The notes below the pieces were generated by a model. That model had not been told where the DNA came from. It worked only from the letters and a program-made list of their open reading frames with translations, and searched no databases. A stretch of DNA of 64,000 nucleotides. Source: Halohasta litorea. GTDB taxonomy: Archaea > Halobacteriota > Halobacteria > Halobacteriales > Haloferacaceae. Shown piece after piece: positions 9,067 to 19,140 of this stretch. A program made the translations under genes and the position numbers. Within the stretch, counting starts at the first letter, position 1; each line of letters opens with the position of its first letter. Where the stretch lies: positions 372,001 to 436,000 of the forward strand of contig NZ_JANHDJ010000001.1 in the NCBI RefSeq assembly GCF_024494645.1, read 5' to 3'.

Positions 9067-9567
9067 CTCATCCTATTTCGGCTCTGTAGTCCCGCTATTC
9101 TGTTATTTCACGGATATCGGATACTCCGGCGAAGGTTATACACGGTAGCTTTCAGCAGCGTTTCTCGGAACACTGAGTACAAGCCTCACGTACGAACGGC
9201 GGCACCGAGCGTACACTTGATTGAAAGGAAGACGGGCTATGATATGAATCGCTGGTAAACCGATCACCACCCATGCGGTCTCATGGATGTAATTAGTCGT
9301 TACCATCTTGGAGTTACTCGGAATAGATCGATCTCACGGCGCTGTGTGGAACTGGACACTCGAACAGGTTGTTGAGGAGCCGACGACCTCCCCAGTCGTG
9401 GCATCCAGGCTGTAACGCCTCTGAATCGGCTTATTTCACACACGACCAGTCTAGGACTTGCTCGTTGGCACGGAATCGCGGTTGGTCTCTTCTGCTCTCA
9501 TGGCGTAGCAGTGTTTCTAACAAACTAATAGAACAATCGGACTCCGAGGAAATCAAAAAGTCGGTTG
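9067..9567. other. Long gap with decayed sequence
   Basis: About 500 bp lie between two minus-strand genes. No intact gene is visible. The only recognisable content is a short transposase-like reading frame at 9293-9415, described separately. Confidence 0.5.
9293..9415 (+). pseudogene. IS6-family-like transposase remnant
   Basis: A 40-codon stretch between stops reads ILELLGIDRSHGAVWNWTLE and then a PTTSPVVASRL tail. It resembles the segment just before the first catalytic Asp of haloarchaeal IS6-type transposases, where a short helix-turn-helix with DRSHGAVWNW precedes a Pro-Thr linker. No DDE residues survive in frame. The match is from memory of the family and has not been searched. Confidence 0.4.
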
Positions 9568-10806
9568 TTAAGGCGTATAATCCGTCCTGTCTGGTTCAAA
9601 CCACCGAACACCGATTGACGACATTTCCCCATCCGGGGGGTTTTCTTGCAGTTCGTCTTCAGGAATGGGGTCGCCACGTAGTGTAATACTCGTGGTAGAT
9701 GGGCTCTCAGTATAGAAGGTTATCCCTCGAAGTTGCTTGAGCTCCGGAACAAAATTGTCAAATATCGGATCGGCGACGTGGGAAATATCTATTACATCTC
9801 CATGTACGTTGTATTCAAGAAATTTCCATACTCGGTTGTATTCCAGCAACCTCGATGTTCGGCTGACGAGAATTTCTTCCTCATCTTGTCGCTCTCGAAG
9901 TTTTCTCAATGCCTTGCGTGCCGAAACTGGGAGCGGTTTTTCTCTACATCCAAGATGCTGGCCGATAATGGCATATTGGCCATTGTCGACTAACTGCTGG
10001 AGGTTCTTTTCGGAAAGTTGTTCATGTAGTCGTTCTGGATGCCATAGATTTGATTTAAGTACTGTGAAGATCCGAGAGGAGATTCCGGTTATTGTTTCAA
10101 CCCTGTTTGCGACTTTCCCGAGCTGGTTTCGGAGGAATGATTTTGGGCCGGTGTTGTGAGTGAATCGTTGAAACCCCCACACTTGTTGTCCGTCCCACAG
10201 TGAGACTGGTTTAATAATACTCTCGTATCCAAGTTGACTTCCCGTTTTATTCCACACGAACTCGATTCCACTATTAAGTGTCAAATCTGTATGGTAGGCA
10301 TCCGTGTCGGGGTTGTCACCAGTGAAGTTGTCATCTATCGTTCCATAGAAATTCTGGCTATTCTTAATGTCACCGTGGTTCGTCCAGACCTGAATCTGAC
10401 ATCCCATCGCGTTCAATTCGGCTACCGCCTCTTCAGCATGTGTTCTAGTGAACCCTCCCTCTATCGAAAAATCGCCATATGAGTGTAGTGTATCAATCCA
10501 TCCGCAATTGATGTATTGGCGGATTTCCTCCGCGTTTTGAGTCGCCTTGGAGCAATGCCCTTTCCAATACGACATCGTGTCGTCTCCCGCATACTGGGTT
10601 TTCCCGTTGATTGTTTTGTCTGCCAAATTATACATCCAAAATGAATCAGCGATATCTAATCCGACACCAGAACCTATTCGCGTATCTTTCTCCGTATTCA
10701 AGAAGCGATGAAGTTCCCGAAAATTCTGGATATCGGTTCCATCTATATCATTGGAAATAGCTAGCATAGCCGAATAGGGATATGGGAACTTCCTCAGGCG
10801 AGTCAT
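9568..10806 (-). CDS. Polysaccharide deacetylase-like protein
   Basis: A protein of about 412 residues, apparently cytosolic. The opening block YSAMLAISNDIDGTD resembles the first strand and metal-binding Asp of NodB-type deacetylases, and a His-containing motif (DTLHSYGDF at about 115) and a later IIGQHLG fit the same TIM-barrel-like fold. It may remove acetyl groups from a glycan or act as an unusual hydrolase in the polysaccharide pathway. The GTG at 10824 could add six residues, but ATG 10806 directly precedes the hydrophobic block. The family assignment is tentative; activity is not established by the visible motifs. Confidence 0.55.
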   Translation of the reverse strand: MTRLRKFPYPYSAMLAISNDIDGTDIQNFRELHRFLNTEKDTRIGSGVGLDIADSFWMYNLADKTINGKTQYAGDDTMSYWKGHCSKATQNAEEIRQYINCGWIDTLHSYGDFSIEGGFTRTHAEEAVAELNAMGCQIQVWTNHGDIKNSQNFYGTIDDNFTGDNPDTDAYHTDLTLNSGIEFVWNKTGSQLGYESIIKPVSLWDGQQVWGFQRFTHNTGPKSFLRNQLGKVANRVETITGISSRIFTVLKSNLWHPERLHEQLSEKNLQQLVDNGQYAIIGQHLGCREKPLPVSARKALRKLRERQDEEEILVSRTSRLLEYNRVWKFLEYNVHGDVIDISHVADPIFDNFVPELKQLRGITFYTESPSTTSITLRGDPIPEDELQENPPDGEMSSIGVRWFEPDRTDYTP

Positions 10807-11217
10807 AACTAAACAGTAATCCACTCATTTTCGTTCAGCGATAAATAGATTTGGCTCTATAGTTCCGATCATGTTTGGTTATGACTGATGAATGAGTCGA
10901 AGTGAATTTCGGCTGGTCTATGGTGGAAATCAGCCGCCGCCTCGGCTTCACAGGTCGATTCGCATCGTGTTTCGTTGAGGTGACCGGGCAGATGTCAGTG
11001 CTGTACTGCGTTTTGACATTCCAGAGCGGAGTGACTTCAGTGCTCGAAAACGGTCGTTTAGTAACTGCGTTAGCCACTGCAGCACGGCGCAGAGATAGAA
11101 TTCAGAAGTCACAATTCTCGTCTCTTCACTTTTACAGAAATAACGAGGCCGTTGTTGCTACATTTAGCGAAAGTATAGAGCCACAGGTTTATAGGTAGAC
11201 CGTATATTTGATTTGAT
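10807..11217. other. Intergenic region between divergent genes
   Basis: About 410 bp between the divergent deacetylase-like and sulfatase-like genes. A 98-codon plus-strand frame (10902-11198) and an overlapping minus-strand frame exist, but neither resembles a protein I know and the region has a decayed appearance. The right end carries the promoter of the gene at 11218. Confidence 0.4.
11188..11195 (+). promoter_or_regulatory. TATA box for the gene at 11218
   Basis: TTTATAGG is centred about 27 nt before the ATG at 11218, the spacing of a leaderless haloarchaeal promoter. Confidence 0.5.
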
Positions 11218-12615
11218 ATGCGACGCAATGTTGTCCTTATCGTTTTAGATACGGTTCGAAAAGATTTTTTTCACGAATATGCGTCCCGACTTCTCAAACG
11301 ATCTGATTGTATATTTCAACAGTGTAGGGCTGCAAGTTCTTGGAGTACGCCAAGCCATGCAAGTATGTTAACAGGGGAACTTCTACACCAACACGGTGTT
11401 CATGCAAACCAACAAAATTTTAATGACGTAGATGTCTCGGATACTTTTCTTGGTGAACTTGATGAATTTTCTCGAATATGTGTGGCATACCATAACTTAT
11501 TGCAGCCCAAGTATTCTTTTGACAAATACTTTGATGTACACAGAACAACGCCGACACGCCAGATAAGAAATAACCTTGGCACTGATGAGGGATATAAAAA
11601 ATATTTAAATTTTGCATTTGAATCATTCAAACAATCTGACTCGTATCTTATTTATAAGGGACTTCAAGATGGAGTATGGTCGACCTTCGATTCTCAGTTA
11701 TCTATGCTTCCATATCTTGAACGACCAGACATTGATACCGGTGAAACATCACACATAATAAAAAAAGAAGTAGAAAAGACGCAAGAACCGTTTTTCCTGT
11801 TCACGAATTACCTAGAGGCTCACTCACCTATACAGGTAAACCGGTATCTTGATCCGGAATTATATTCCGCGTCGGAATTCTGGGATGAGGGATCATACGA
11901 GGTCTGGGAGATGCAAGACAATCCAGAGCTTGATGAGGATTATACCACCAACTACAGAGAACTCTACGGAGCGTCTATCGAATATCTGGATCGGAAACTT
12001 TCCCGTCTTATCGATCATATTCAGTCGACTACCGAGCGCGAAACCACAGTCCTCGTTACTGCTGATCACGGTCATAATTTAGGGTATCCTAATGAAGATC
12101 ACCTGTTTAGCCACGGTTGTTCAATGAGTGAGGGTGTTTTACATATCCCGTTAATAATGATCAACCCACCGACCGGGTTCCCGAACGAAGTTACCGAACA
12201 CTTCTCTCATCTCGACTTGGGAGAATTAATCGTCCGTCTCTCCCACGGTGATAGTCACATTGACGATATTGTTGGTGGGACAATTGCGTCCGAACACGAA
12301 GGGTTTGGCAGTCCGCAAAGCAAGTTTGAAAAATTCCCGGGCACTCAGGAAGAGTGGGAATATTGGAATCGTTCAATCCGAGTCATCTATGAAGATGAGA
12401 CTAAATTCGAATGGGATACCGCTGGCGGAGAAAAAAAGTATCATATCACCTCAGATAACCCATGTCGACAAGAACTCATTGAAACAAACATAACGATACC
12501 CGATACGGCCGACGAATTCTTTGACATTGATATGGCCGAGTATAAAAAGAAGATCGATTCTATGAAAATCAGTGCAGATGTTAAAGAAGATCTAGCAGAT
12601 CTGGGGTATCTGTAA
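11218..12615 (+). CDS. Sulfatase-like alkaline-phosphatase-superfamily enzyme (1)
   Basis: A 465-residue protein with the metal-binding N-terminus VVLIVLDTVRKD, the nucleophile block WSTPSHASMLTG (candidate nucleophile Ser43), the second metal block VTADHGHN and the C-terminal LADLGYL common to this family. In canonical sulfatases the nucleophile block is C/S-x-P-S-R and the first residue becomes formylglycine; here Arg is replaced by His. No signal peptide or membrane segment is seen, so it probably acts in the cytoplasm, perhaps on lipid-linked or nucleotide-bound glycan intermediates. Low GC for the organism. The superfamily is secure; sulfatase activity is not. Confidence 0.8.
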   Translation: MRRNVVLIVLDTVRKDFFHEYASRLLKRSDCIFQQCRAASSWSTPSHASMLTGELLHQHGVHANQQNFNDVDVSDTFLGELDEFSRICVAYHNLLQPKYSFDKYFDVHRTTPTRQIRNNLGTDEGYKKYLNFAFESFKQSDSYLIYKGLQDGVWSTFDSQLSMLPYLERPDIDTGETSHIIKKEVEKTQEPFFLFTNYLEAHSPIQVNRYLDPELYSASEFWDEGSYEVWEMQDNPELDEDYTTNYRELYGASIEYLDRKLSRLIDHIQSTTERETTVLVTADHGHNLGYPNEDHLFSHGCSMSEGVLHIPLIMINPPTGFPNEVTEHFSHLDLGELIVRLSHGDSHIDDIVGGTIASEHEGFGSPQSKFEKFPGTQEEWEYWNRSIRVIYEDETKFEWDTAGGEKKYHITSDNPCRQELIETNITIPDTADEFFDIDMAEYKKKIDSMKISADVKEDLADLGYL

Positions 12616-12860
12616 CGTGTTTTAGCTCAGTAAGACTGACCGACGATTAGAGGTAACTCAGCGTCGCAAGTGTTTCTGATCCACAGGAGCAAGAGCGTCG
12701 GGGTTACGTGCCAGTGCAGAATCGGAGGGTAATAAAGTGCCTTAGGACCGTGAAAAAATACAGTTCATTAGCGAACTTAAAATGAAATTCACATTATGTA
12801 TCCGGGGCCGTTTCCATTCATTAAAGTATAATTGTAGCTGTGATACTTAAATAACAAGGA

Positions 12861-14333
12861 ATGAAGCGACTCGCTCGGTCTGTAATCGATATATTGATAG
12901 GAAACATTTCTATCAAATTTTTAGGTTTCCTTTTTACACCCCTGCTCGTTCGCGCCCTGACGAAATCACAGTATGGGCAGTTTGTTGGCATACTTGTAGT
13001 CTTAGAGCTGATCCAAGTGCTTTCGAACGTCGGACTGTTCCAGTCAATGAAAAAGCATACAGCAGCCACTGCGGATTCCGAACGAAAGAGCGTATTCATT
13101 GCAGGGCTCGCACTCGCGGTCGCGTACTCGGCTGTGGCCGTCATTGTGGTCTACGGTCTCACGACGTACTCGCCATTCAATTTGTTCACTGGAACTACAA
13201 TAGCCTATGCCGCTATCGCTGTCATCGTATTCCGGAACCCCCTCGAGGTAGTCCGCGGATATCTGTATGGGCTCAAACAAGAGCGTGCCGCAGAGATTCT
13301 GCGGCTATTCCGAAAAGGGATATACACCGTCTTGGGACTCGGAGCTGCGTACACAGGACTCGGTCTTGTTGGGATATTCACCGGATATGCAGTCTCGTTC
13401 TTTTTTGCCGCAGTTGTTGGGTTAGGTCTCGGATATCGGGCAGGATGGATCACTACGGCCGCACTACCGAACCGACCACAGCTCGACCGTGTGGCTCGTT
13501 ACGGTGCTGTTAGCATACTGGGATATATTTCTGCCTTCTTATTATATAGGGTTGACATTCTTTTAATACAGTACTTTATCGGAGACAGTGCTACCGCAGG
13601 GTACCAAGCCGCAACTTTTTCTTCCGAACTGATTTGGATTGTTCCTGGAGCAATACAAGGTGCCCTCTTACAAGATGTCGCAGCCAAATGGAGCAACGAC
13701 GACATCGATAGTGTGAGTGAGACGTTACACACTAGTATAAAATATGGCGTAGGAGCGATTATTCTATTCGGTGGCGGTCTATTTGCACTTACAGATGACT
13801 TTTTATTAGTTTATTTTGGATCGGAATACACAGAGAGCACTTTCGCACTCCGGATACTCCTCATTGGTACTGCCGTCTATGGGATGAACAGACTGTACAT
13901 ACCCGTTCTTCAGGCGGTTGGTAAACTGAGACAGCAGCAGGCGACGAATGTGGCTGCACTCGGTCTGAACGTCGTCGCGAACCTCATACTCATTCCCCGG
14001 TTCGGTGTTATTGGGGCGGTGGTCGGAACAACCGTTTCATACGTTTCAATTATTATCGGCTCGATACTCATATTGCGGCAGACACCAATCGAGGGGCCGG
14101 GCACGAAATTGTGGATTCGGCTCGGTGCATTGACTGTCGGCTTCGTAACGTTATATGTCGTACCAGTGTCAGTAATACCTTTGTCCCCAGTTCAGTCACT
14201 GCTCGTGTTCCCACCGATCGGTGGACTCGTATTCTTCGTCCTCGCTCACTCTCTCGGACTGCTCGACGGACAGTCTGTACTCGCTTCGTTTATCGACCAA
14301 GTATCGACACAACTCAACAGAATGTCCCGCTAA
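12861..14333 (+). CDS. Polysaccharide flippase (Wzx/MOP superfamily)
   Basis: A 490-residue membrane protein with about 12 to 14 hydrophobic segments from residue 10 to the end and the MOP-type N-terminus RSVIDILIGNISIKFLGFLF. It would flip lipid-linked oligosaccharide repeat units across the cytoplasmic membrane. It lies between two sulfatase-like genes on the same strand, about 245 bp after the first and 51 bp before the second. Together with the Wzy-like polymerase it completes a Wzx/Wzy-type export route. Directionality and substrate are inferred. Confidence 0.85.
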   Translation: MKRLARSVIDILIGNISIKFLGFLFTPLLVRALTKSQYGQFVGILVVLELIQVLSNVGLFQSMKKHTAATADSERKSVFIAGLALAVAYSAVAVIVVYGLTTYSPFNLFTGTTIAYAAIAVIVFRNPLEVVRGYLYGLKQERAAEILRLFRKGIYTVLGLGAAYTGLGLVGIFTGYAVSFFFAAVVGLGLGYRAGWITTAALPNRPQLDRVARYGAVSILGYISAFLLYRVDILLIQYFIGDSATAGYQAATFSSELIWIVPGAIQGALLQDVAAKWSNDDIDSVSETLHTSIKYGVGAIILFGGGLFALTDDFLLVYFGSEYTESTFALRILLIGTAVYGMNRLYIPVLQAVGKLRQQQATNVAALGLNVVANLILIPRFGVIGAVVGTTVSYVSIIIGSILILRQTPIEGPGTKLWIRLGALTVGFVTLYVVPVSVIPLSPVQSLLVFPPIGGLVFFVLAHSLGLLDGQSVLASFIDQVSTQLNRMSR

Positions 14334-14384
14334 CGGAGAGTATCGATAGAGATTTTACTGTGTTTAAAAGAAGGTATAACTGTC

Positions 14385-15674
14385 GTGACCAGCATCGCCG
14401 TTTTTGTCCTCGACACACTCCGGAAAGATAGCTTTGACCAACACTTCGATTGGCTCCCCGGCGCTCGGTTCGATCGGACGTATGCGCCGAGTCACTACAC
14501 CGTCCCCGTTCACGCTAGTCTATTCACTGGTCGGTACCCAAGTACAGTTGGCGTTGGAGCAAAACATGAGCAGTTCGATTGTAAAGAACCGTCTCTCGTG
14601 GAGGAGATCAGTACGGCGGGATACGACACAGCCGGGTTCACTGCCAACGGATTATTGACCGAGAATCGATCTTTCGATAGAGGTTTCGATCAGTATCACA
14701 CGAGTTGGCGTGTCAGGTTGATGGATGACGACGTGTTTGGCTGGAGTCGTGCAGTCCGCGAAATTCCACCCGGACCACTCCGAGACGTTCGAGCTGTGTG
14801 GCGTTGTCTCCGCTCCGACACTGCTACTATCCCCTCACTTCGGTTGGGCTGGCGACAGAAGTTCGCCGATCACGACGGTGGTCGACGCGTTCTCAAGATG
14901 GCTCGTTCAGGATCATTCCGAGAGGCTGACTTCCTGTTCGTTAATCTTATGGAAGCTCACTCACCGTACCGCGCGCCGGACGAGTATGAGATGCCTACTA
15001 CCGAACCAGTCGATCCAAACACTATTTTGGAAGGTGATGTCGACCTTTCGAACCACCGTGAACGGTACGAAGTAGCTGTACAATGGCTTTCGGACTTGTA
15101 TAAGCAGATTTTTGAAGCAATCAGCGACGATTTCGACTACGTCTTCACTCTTTCCGACCATGGAGAACTGTTCGGGGAACATGGAGCACGTGCTCACTTC
15201 CACGGAGTGTACCCTGAACTGGTACACGTACCACTCTGTGTAAGTGGCTTCAACGACGATGACGTGGCGACTGACAGTACACGATCTCTCCTCGATGTCC
15301 ATCGAACTATCGCAGAATTGATGGATGTTCAGACAGAGTCGGAAGGTGTCGACCTAAGAAAAAAAGCTCCTGATCGGGATTGTTTTACGGAGTACCACGG
15401 ATTTCGGCAAATGCGTCGTGATATCCTCTGTGAATATGGATTTGCTGAATCGACGGTCGACGTGTACGATCAACCGCTTGTCGGACACGTATCTGACAGG
15501 AAAAACTACGCCTACCAGCGGATTTCAAACGGTGAACGTAACTCGACCGAGACCCGGGCGGAACTCGAAGACCGTGCAGAGGTAATTGAGGCTGCGATCA
15601 AACACCATGTGTCGACCAACCAAGACCTGTCTAAAGATGCCCTTGAACAGTTGCGAAATTTAGGATATGCATAG
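14385..15674 (+). CDS. Sulfatase-like alkaline-phosphatase-superfamily enzyme (2)
   Basis: A 429-residue enzyme starting at GTG 14385, with a TTTAAA box about 20 nt upstream. The N-terminal metal block is VFVLDTLRKD, the nucleophile block is HYTVPVHASLFTG with Thr39 where sulfatases have the modified Cys/Ser, the second metal block is LSDHGELFGEHG, and it ends in LRNLGYA. Thr at this position is typical of the phosphoglycerol and phosphoethanolamine transferase branches rather than of formylglycine sulfatases. No signal peptide or TM segment is apparent. It follows the flippase by 51 bp and probably belongs to the same unit. Confidence 0.8.
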   Translation: MTSIAVFVLDTLRKDSFDQHFDWLPGARFDRTYAPSHYTVPVHASLFTGRYPSTVGVGAKHEQFDCKEPSLVEEISTAGYDTAGFTANGLLTENRSFDRGFDQYHTSWRVRLMDDDVFGWSRAVREIPPGPLRDVRAVWRCLRSDTATIPSLRLGWRQKFADHDGGRRVLKMARSGSFREADFLFVNLMEAHSPYRAPDEYEMPTTEPVDPNTILEGDVDLSNHRERYEVAVQWLSDLYKQIFEAISDDFDYVFTLSDHGELFGEHGARAHFHGVYPELVHVPLCVSGFNDDDVATDSTRSLLDVHRTIAELMDVQTESEGVDLRKKAPDRDCFTEYHGFRQMRRDILCEYGFAESTVDVYDQPLVGHVSDRKNYAYQRISNGERNSTETRAELEDRAEVIEAAIKHHVSTNQDLSKDALEQLRNLGYA

Positions 15675-16058
15675 ACATCTACAAGCAGCATATTTAATAT
15701 GTCGTCCACGGGTCGGAAAATACAACAACGGAGATGTGCACGTCGATACCAGCGAACAGCTATGGTCGTTGGCATGAACTTGACCCTCGCCATATTGAGA
15801 TATTTCCAAGGACAAACAGTTGAAGGAGAGATGCTCAAACAGAGCTCACGTCCCAGTCCCCGCGATACTGAAAAACGACTCTACCAAATTATTATGTCAC
15901 AGGATCGCTGAGCACAGGTCATCCCAGCGTTCGTCCTACCCGTCATGTGTAATCGTTCTATGACCCCTCAAGGAGGCCCTAAACCCCCTCGGAACTGTTT
16001 TATGCTGCGTCAGTAATCTCCGCTACAAAGTCATCAGTTAATCAGTTATATAGCTATT
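15675..16058. other. Intergenic region between convergent genes
   Basis: About 380 bp between convergent sulfatase-like genes. A 70-codon frame (15699-15911) is present but has no recognisable family or promoter. I see no RNA gene or repeat here. Confidence 0.4.
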
Positions 16059-17370
16059 TTAATCAATATATCCGAGTTCTTCTAAGCGTGCACTCACACT
16101 TTCATCAACATTCCCTTCCGCCCCTCGACCAATGGATGTGTACATATCAATCTCTATCTCAAAGTCCTCTATGAATGCATCTACTTTCTGTCTTAGTTCG
16201 ATTGTCTTTTTTTCCTCAGCCTCTGAAATATCTTTTTTTGAGTTTGTGAATGCATCATCCTGATACAACTCTTCACTTTCAATACGCCCATCCGTAGGAT
16301 TACGTAGTTGTAGATAGTGGTAGTTTGGAGTGCGGCATCCAACGAAGAGTTGACCATAGCCGTGAATAGAAGGATGGATAATAAAGCTACAATCGTCGGA
16401 GTATTCTGCCGCTCGTTTCCAATCTTTCGGCGGCTTGATTCCCTCCTGGGCAAGGATTTCGGATGCGATCTCGACGTGCCTTGAAATATTATCGTGGGTC
16501 GGATCTACATTTGTATAGAAGGGTACTTTTATACAGTCATCGTACGGACGGGAATGTCCATACCATTCATCACTAAATTCCTCACCATGGTCTGCTGTAA
16601 GATATATTTTTGTATCCGAGCTACAAGCAGATAGTAAACGTACTACTGAATTGTCTAAGACTCTGTTCGTAGAATTATACAATTTCTGAAGTTGATGCCT
16701 AAATTCGCTATATCTATCTGACTCTATAAGTTCTTGACGGGTATTTGTTCCCTGAATATAGAACGTTTGATATGTTTCCAACAATCCGTTATTCCATGCC
16801 TCGGATAAACCCGCGTAATAGGGGCCGTGCGGCTCCATGAGATGGACCCAAACGAACCTTGGAGAGTCTGTCTCTTCGATCCAATCGAGTGCTTTATTCA
16901 CGAGATGGGACGCCGGAGATTTCTTTTTTTTGTAATCCGAGATGAAACAAAGAATCCAATTTTGAGGGGAGATTCTCCATTCCGTTGATGATTGGTTTTG
17001 ATTTATTCGACCATGTGTCAAAGAACGGTTCCCACATCTCAAGATATGGGTTGTCTCCTATGAAAGCCGCCGTCTCGTAACCAGCCTCTGATAGCAACTG
17101 TGGAAGAACATCTACATTCTCATCCACCATTGGGATTTCACTACTCTGAATCGAATCACTTTGAAGCTCCAAGACGTTTGGAAAGTGCTGACCGGCTAAA
17201 AGAGAAGGCGTAGACCATGCGGTTGCTGCTGCGTGAGTTGTTACTGTTTTCCTTTGAAATCCGTTTTTGCTGATATATTCGCGAGTATGGTCCATATATT
17301 CCGTCGCGTCATCTCGCCAACAGTCTACAGTAATTAATATAATATCTGAGAGTTCGATATCGCAATCCAT
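16059..17370 (-). pseudogene. Sulfatase-like enzyme (3), split by a frameshift at an A8 tract
   Basis: The N-terminal half (from ATG 17370; metal block IILITVDCWRDD, nucleophile block AWSTPSLLAG with Ser53) and the C-terminal half (metal block LTADHGEEF, ending LEELGYID) lie in two different minus-strand frames that overlap at 16894-17042. The frames join cleanly at a run of eight A residues on the coding strand (16924-16931): one frame reads GLQKKE, the other DYKKKK. Joined, they give about 437 residues, the normal family length. This may be a sequencing error, a recent null mutation, or slip-strand phase variation. Upstream codons to 17409 are possible. Flanking GC is low. Confidence 0.75.
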
Positions 17371-17855
17371 ATCTATCGCTTCAATCGTACTTAGAACAGA
17401 TATATTCATCGAAGGTGTAATTCACACATTGCAGCCAGCCTATTACTGTCGACGACATATTATACGTCGATAGATGTGGGAGATGCTCAGGCTCAAGCTC
17501 GATGATCTTCAAAATTGGCAGCATCGGTTACAACTGGTTGTTGATCATCTCATAGGTCTCATTAATCAAAATCCCTGCTCGTCAACAGAGATTATCGCAC
17601 ACTTGACGAAATTGCCGCCGCCTTCTGGCATGCAGTTTCGTTCGAATCATCGAAATAATGTTCAGATAGAGACATAATATATTCGATGAGGCGGGCGGTA
17701 CGTTCATCCAAACTACTACTGTTCCGCTTCAGCTCTTTACCGACCGATCCCGGTACCATCTAGTGATTGTATAGAACCTAATTCTCCAAACTGAACTCTA
17801 TCTCAGTAACAATCTACGCCAGAGCGAAGGGATTTTTGATTAGTCAAGAGACTGG
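17371..17855. other. Long intergenic region without a recognised gene
   Basis: About 480 bp. A 67-codon plus-strand frame at 17474-17677 and a short stretch reading DEIAAAFWHAVSFESSK in another frame look like decayed coding sequence, but I cannot assign either. The left end probably holds the promoter of the broken sulfatase-like gene. Confidence 0.4.
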
Positions 17856-18809
17856 TTATGACTGTATATCATCCTCAAATACCTGAGCCATCATCTGGAA
17901 ATAATGGTCGTTAGTCAGATCATATAATGTTCTCAACTGCTGGATGTGTATATTATGATATTTGACTGTATTTGAGTGTGTGGCACCTAACCAGTATCGG
18001 CTTGTCTTGTTCGGTCTCCGGTAGTCTTGTAGATGATTTTTTATTGTTGTTATACTTGCATCAAGAGCTCTTTTCGGCAACTCAGACTGATTTAATAACC
18101 AGTATTCGTATATTCCCCAGATTGCAAAATTGAACCCATTTAATGTATGTATTAGAGTTGGCTTAGGATATTCTTCAATCCAGTAATATCCCTTTTCATC
18201 GATTGCAACAACCCACGGTTTTGTATCTCTATCCGATGGAAAAGTTACCAATGTTTCAAAAATTTCATCTGCTCGGTTTTGATACCACTCGTCCTCTGAT
18301 TCTACATAGCCTCGTGTATATGCTGACAAAGCAATTCCCTGTGCCATTCCGGAATACCAAGGCTTTCCAAAAGTATACACTCCGTTCGGGAATGTAAATT
18401 CATATGGAAAATATATCCCGCCATCATGTTTGATAGATCTTTCAACAAATGCTTCTGCTACTTCACGTGCCTTGTTTCTATATCGGTTATCGTTGTCAGC
18501 ACGGTACATTTCTAATAAACTAAGCAAGTGGCGTGCTGTTGCTACTGGATGGAGGGCACTTTCTCCATCATTATCCCGTGTTATAACGGTCGGTAGGTTC
18601 TCAAGCTCACTAACTCCATAATTGTTACCCCCCTTCTGTGGGAGATCTTCGGTTTCGAGTTCAGTATAATCATAACTTTCAGAAATAATGTGTTCATCCA
18701 TTAACAGATTCTGATTATTTTCAGACCCAAATGAAGAGAGTGCAGAACAACCAGCTAACCCAGATACCGCTCCTGCTGTAAGCGAACTTAAGAAGACACG
18801 ACGGTTCAT
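17856..18809 (-). CDS. Lipoprotein resembling the D-glucuronyl C5-epimerase C-terminal domain
   Basis: A 317-residue protein with a twin-arginine-type lipoprotein leader (NRRVFLSS, lipobox LAGC with Cys21), so it should be anchored on the outer face of the cell membrane. The mature part resembles the C-terminal (alpha/alpha-barrel-like) domain of heparosan glucuronyl C5-epimerases: IYFPYEFTFPNG, then KPWYSGMAQGIALSAYTR, then HTLNGFNFAIWGIYEYW, matching the conserved Tyr- and Gly-rich active-site face of that domain. It would epimerise uronate residues in an already polymerised glycan. This fits an island that makes uronic-acid sugars. Low GC. The domain call is from recall; activity is inferred. 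Confidence 0.65.
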   Translation of the reverse strand: MNRRVFLSSLTAGAVSGLAGCSALSSFGSENNQNLLMDEHIISESYDYTELETEDLPQKGGNNYGVSELENLPTVITRDNDGESALHPVATARHLLSLLEMYRADNDNRYRNKAREVAEAFVERSIKHDGGIYFPYEFTFPNGVYTFGKPWYSGMAQGIALSAYTRGYVESEDEWYQNRADEIFETLVTFPSDRDTKPWVVAIDEKGYYWIEEYPKPTLIHTLNGFNFAIWGIYEYWLLNQSELPKRALDASITTIKNHLQDYRRPNKTSRYWLGATHSNTVKYHNIHIQQLRTLYDLTNDHYFQMMAQVFEDDIQS

Positions 18810-19140
18810 AGTGGTTTGTTAATCTACTTCTTATAAAATTACTCTGAAATCAATGGAGTCATACAACCCTTACAACATCGACGAGCAAGGGTGCATGCTG
18901 TGGTGGATGACTGCAAGAACTCTTTGTAGAGCTGTCCTGATTCTCGTGGAGACAGTAGCGTTGTTGATGAATTGCTCTTCTGAATTTCTCGAAGAGTTCA
19001 AGATTCGCTTTGACAGACGGACGAACACGAGCTCAGGAACCACTAGAGATGATTGGTGGCTTTATTTACCCCTCTCACAAGCACATTTATAATATTCTCA
19101 TAGGTTGTAATTTCGGACCAAATAGACTCTGGAAGACCGT
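18810..19140. other. Intergenic region without a recognised gene
   Basis: About 330 bp. The left end is the upstream region of the epimerase-like lipoprotein gene. A 79-codon plus-strand frame (18853-19092) has no family resemblance. No repeat or RNA gene is seen. Confidence 0.4.

Noticed and set aside
9369-9686. A 105-codon plus-strand frame overlapping the end of the deacetylase-like gene
   Set aside because: Overlaps a better-supported gene and has Arg/Ser-rich, unprotein-like composition.
10902-11198. A 98-codon plus-strand frame between deacetylase-like and sulfatase-like genes
   Set aside because: No resemblance to a known protein, no promoter at the right place, and composition looks like decayed DNA. 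A weak IS-transposase resemblance was not convincing.
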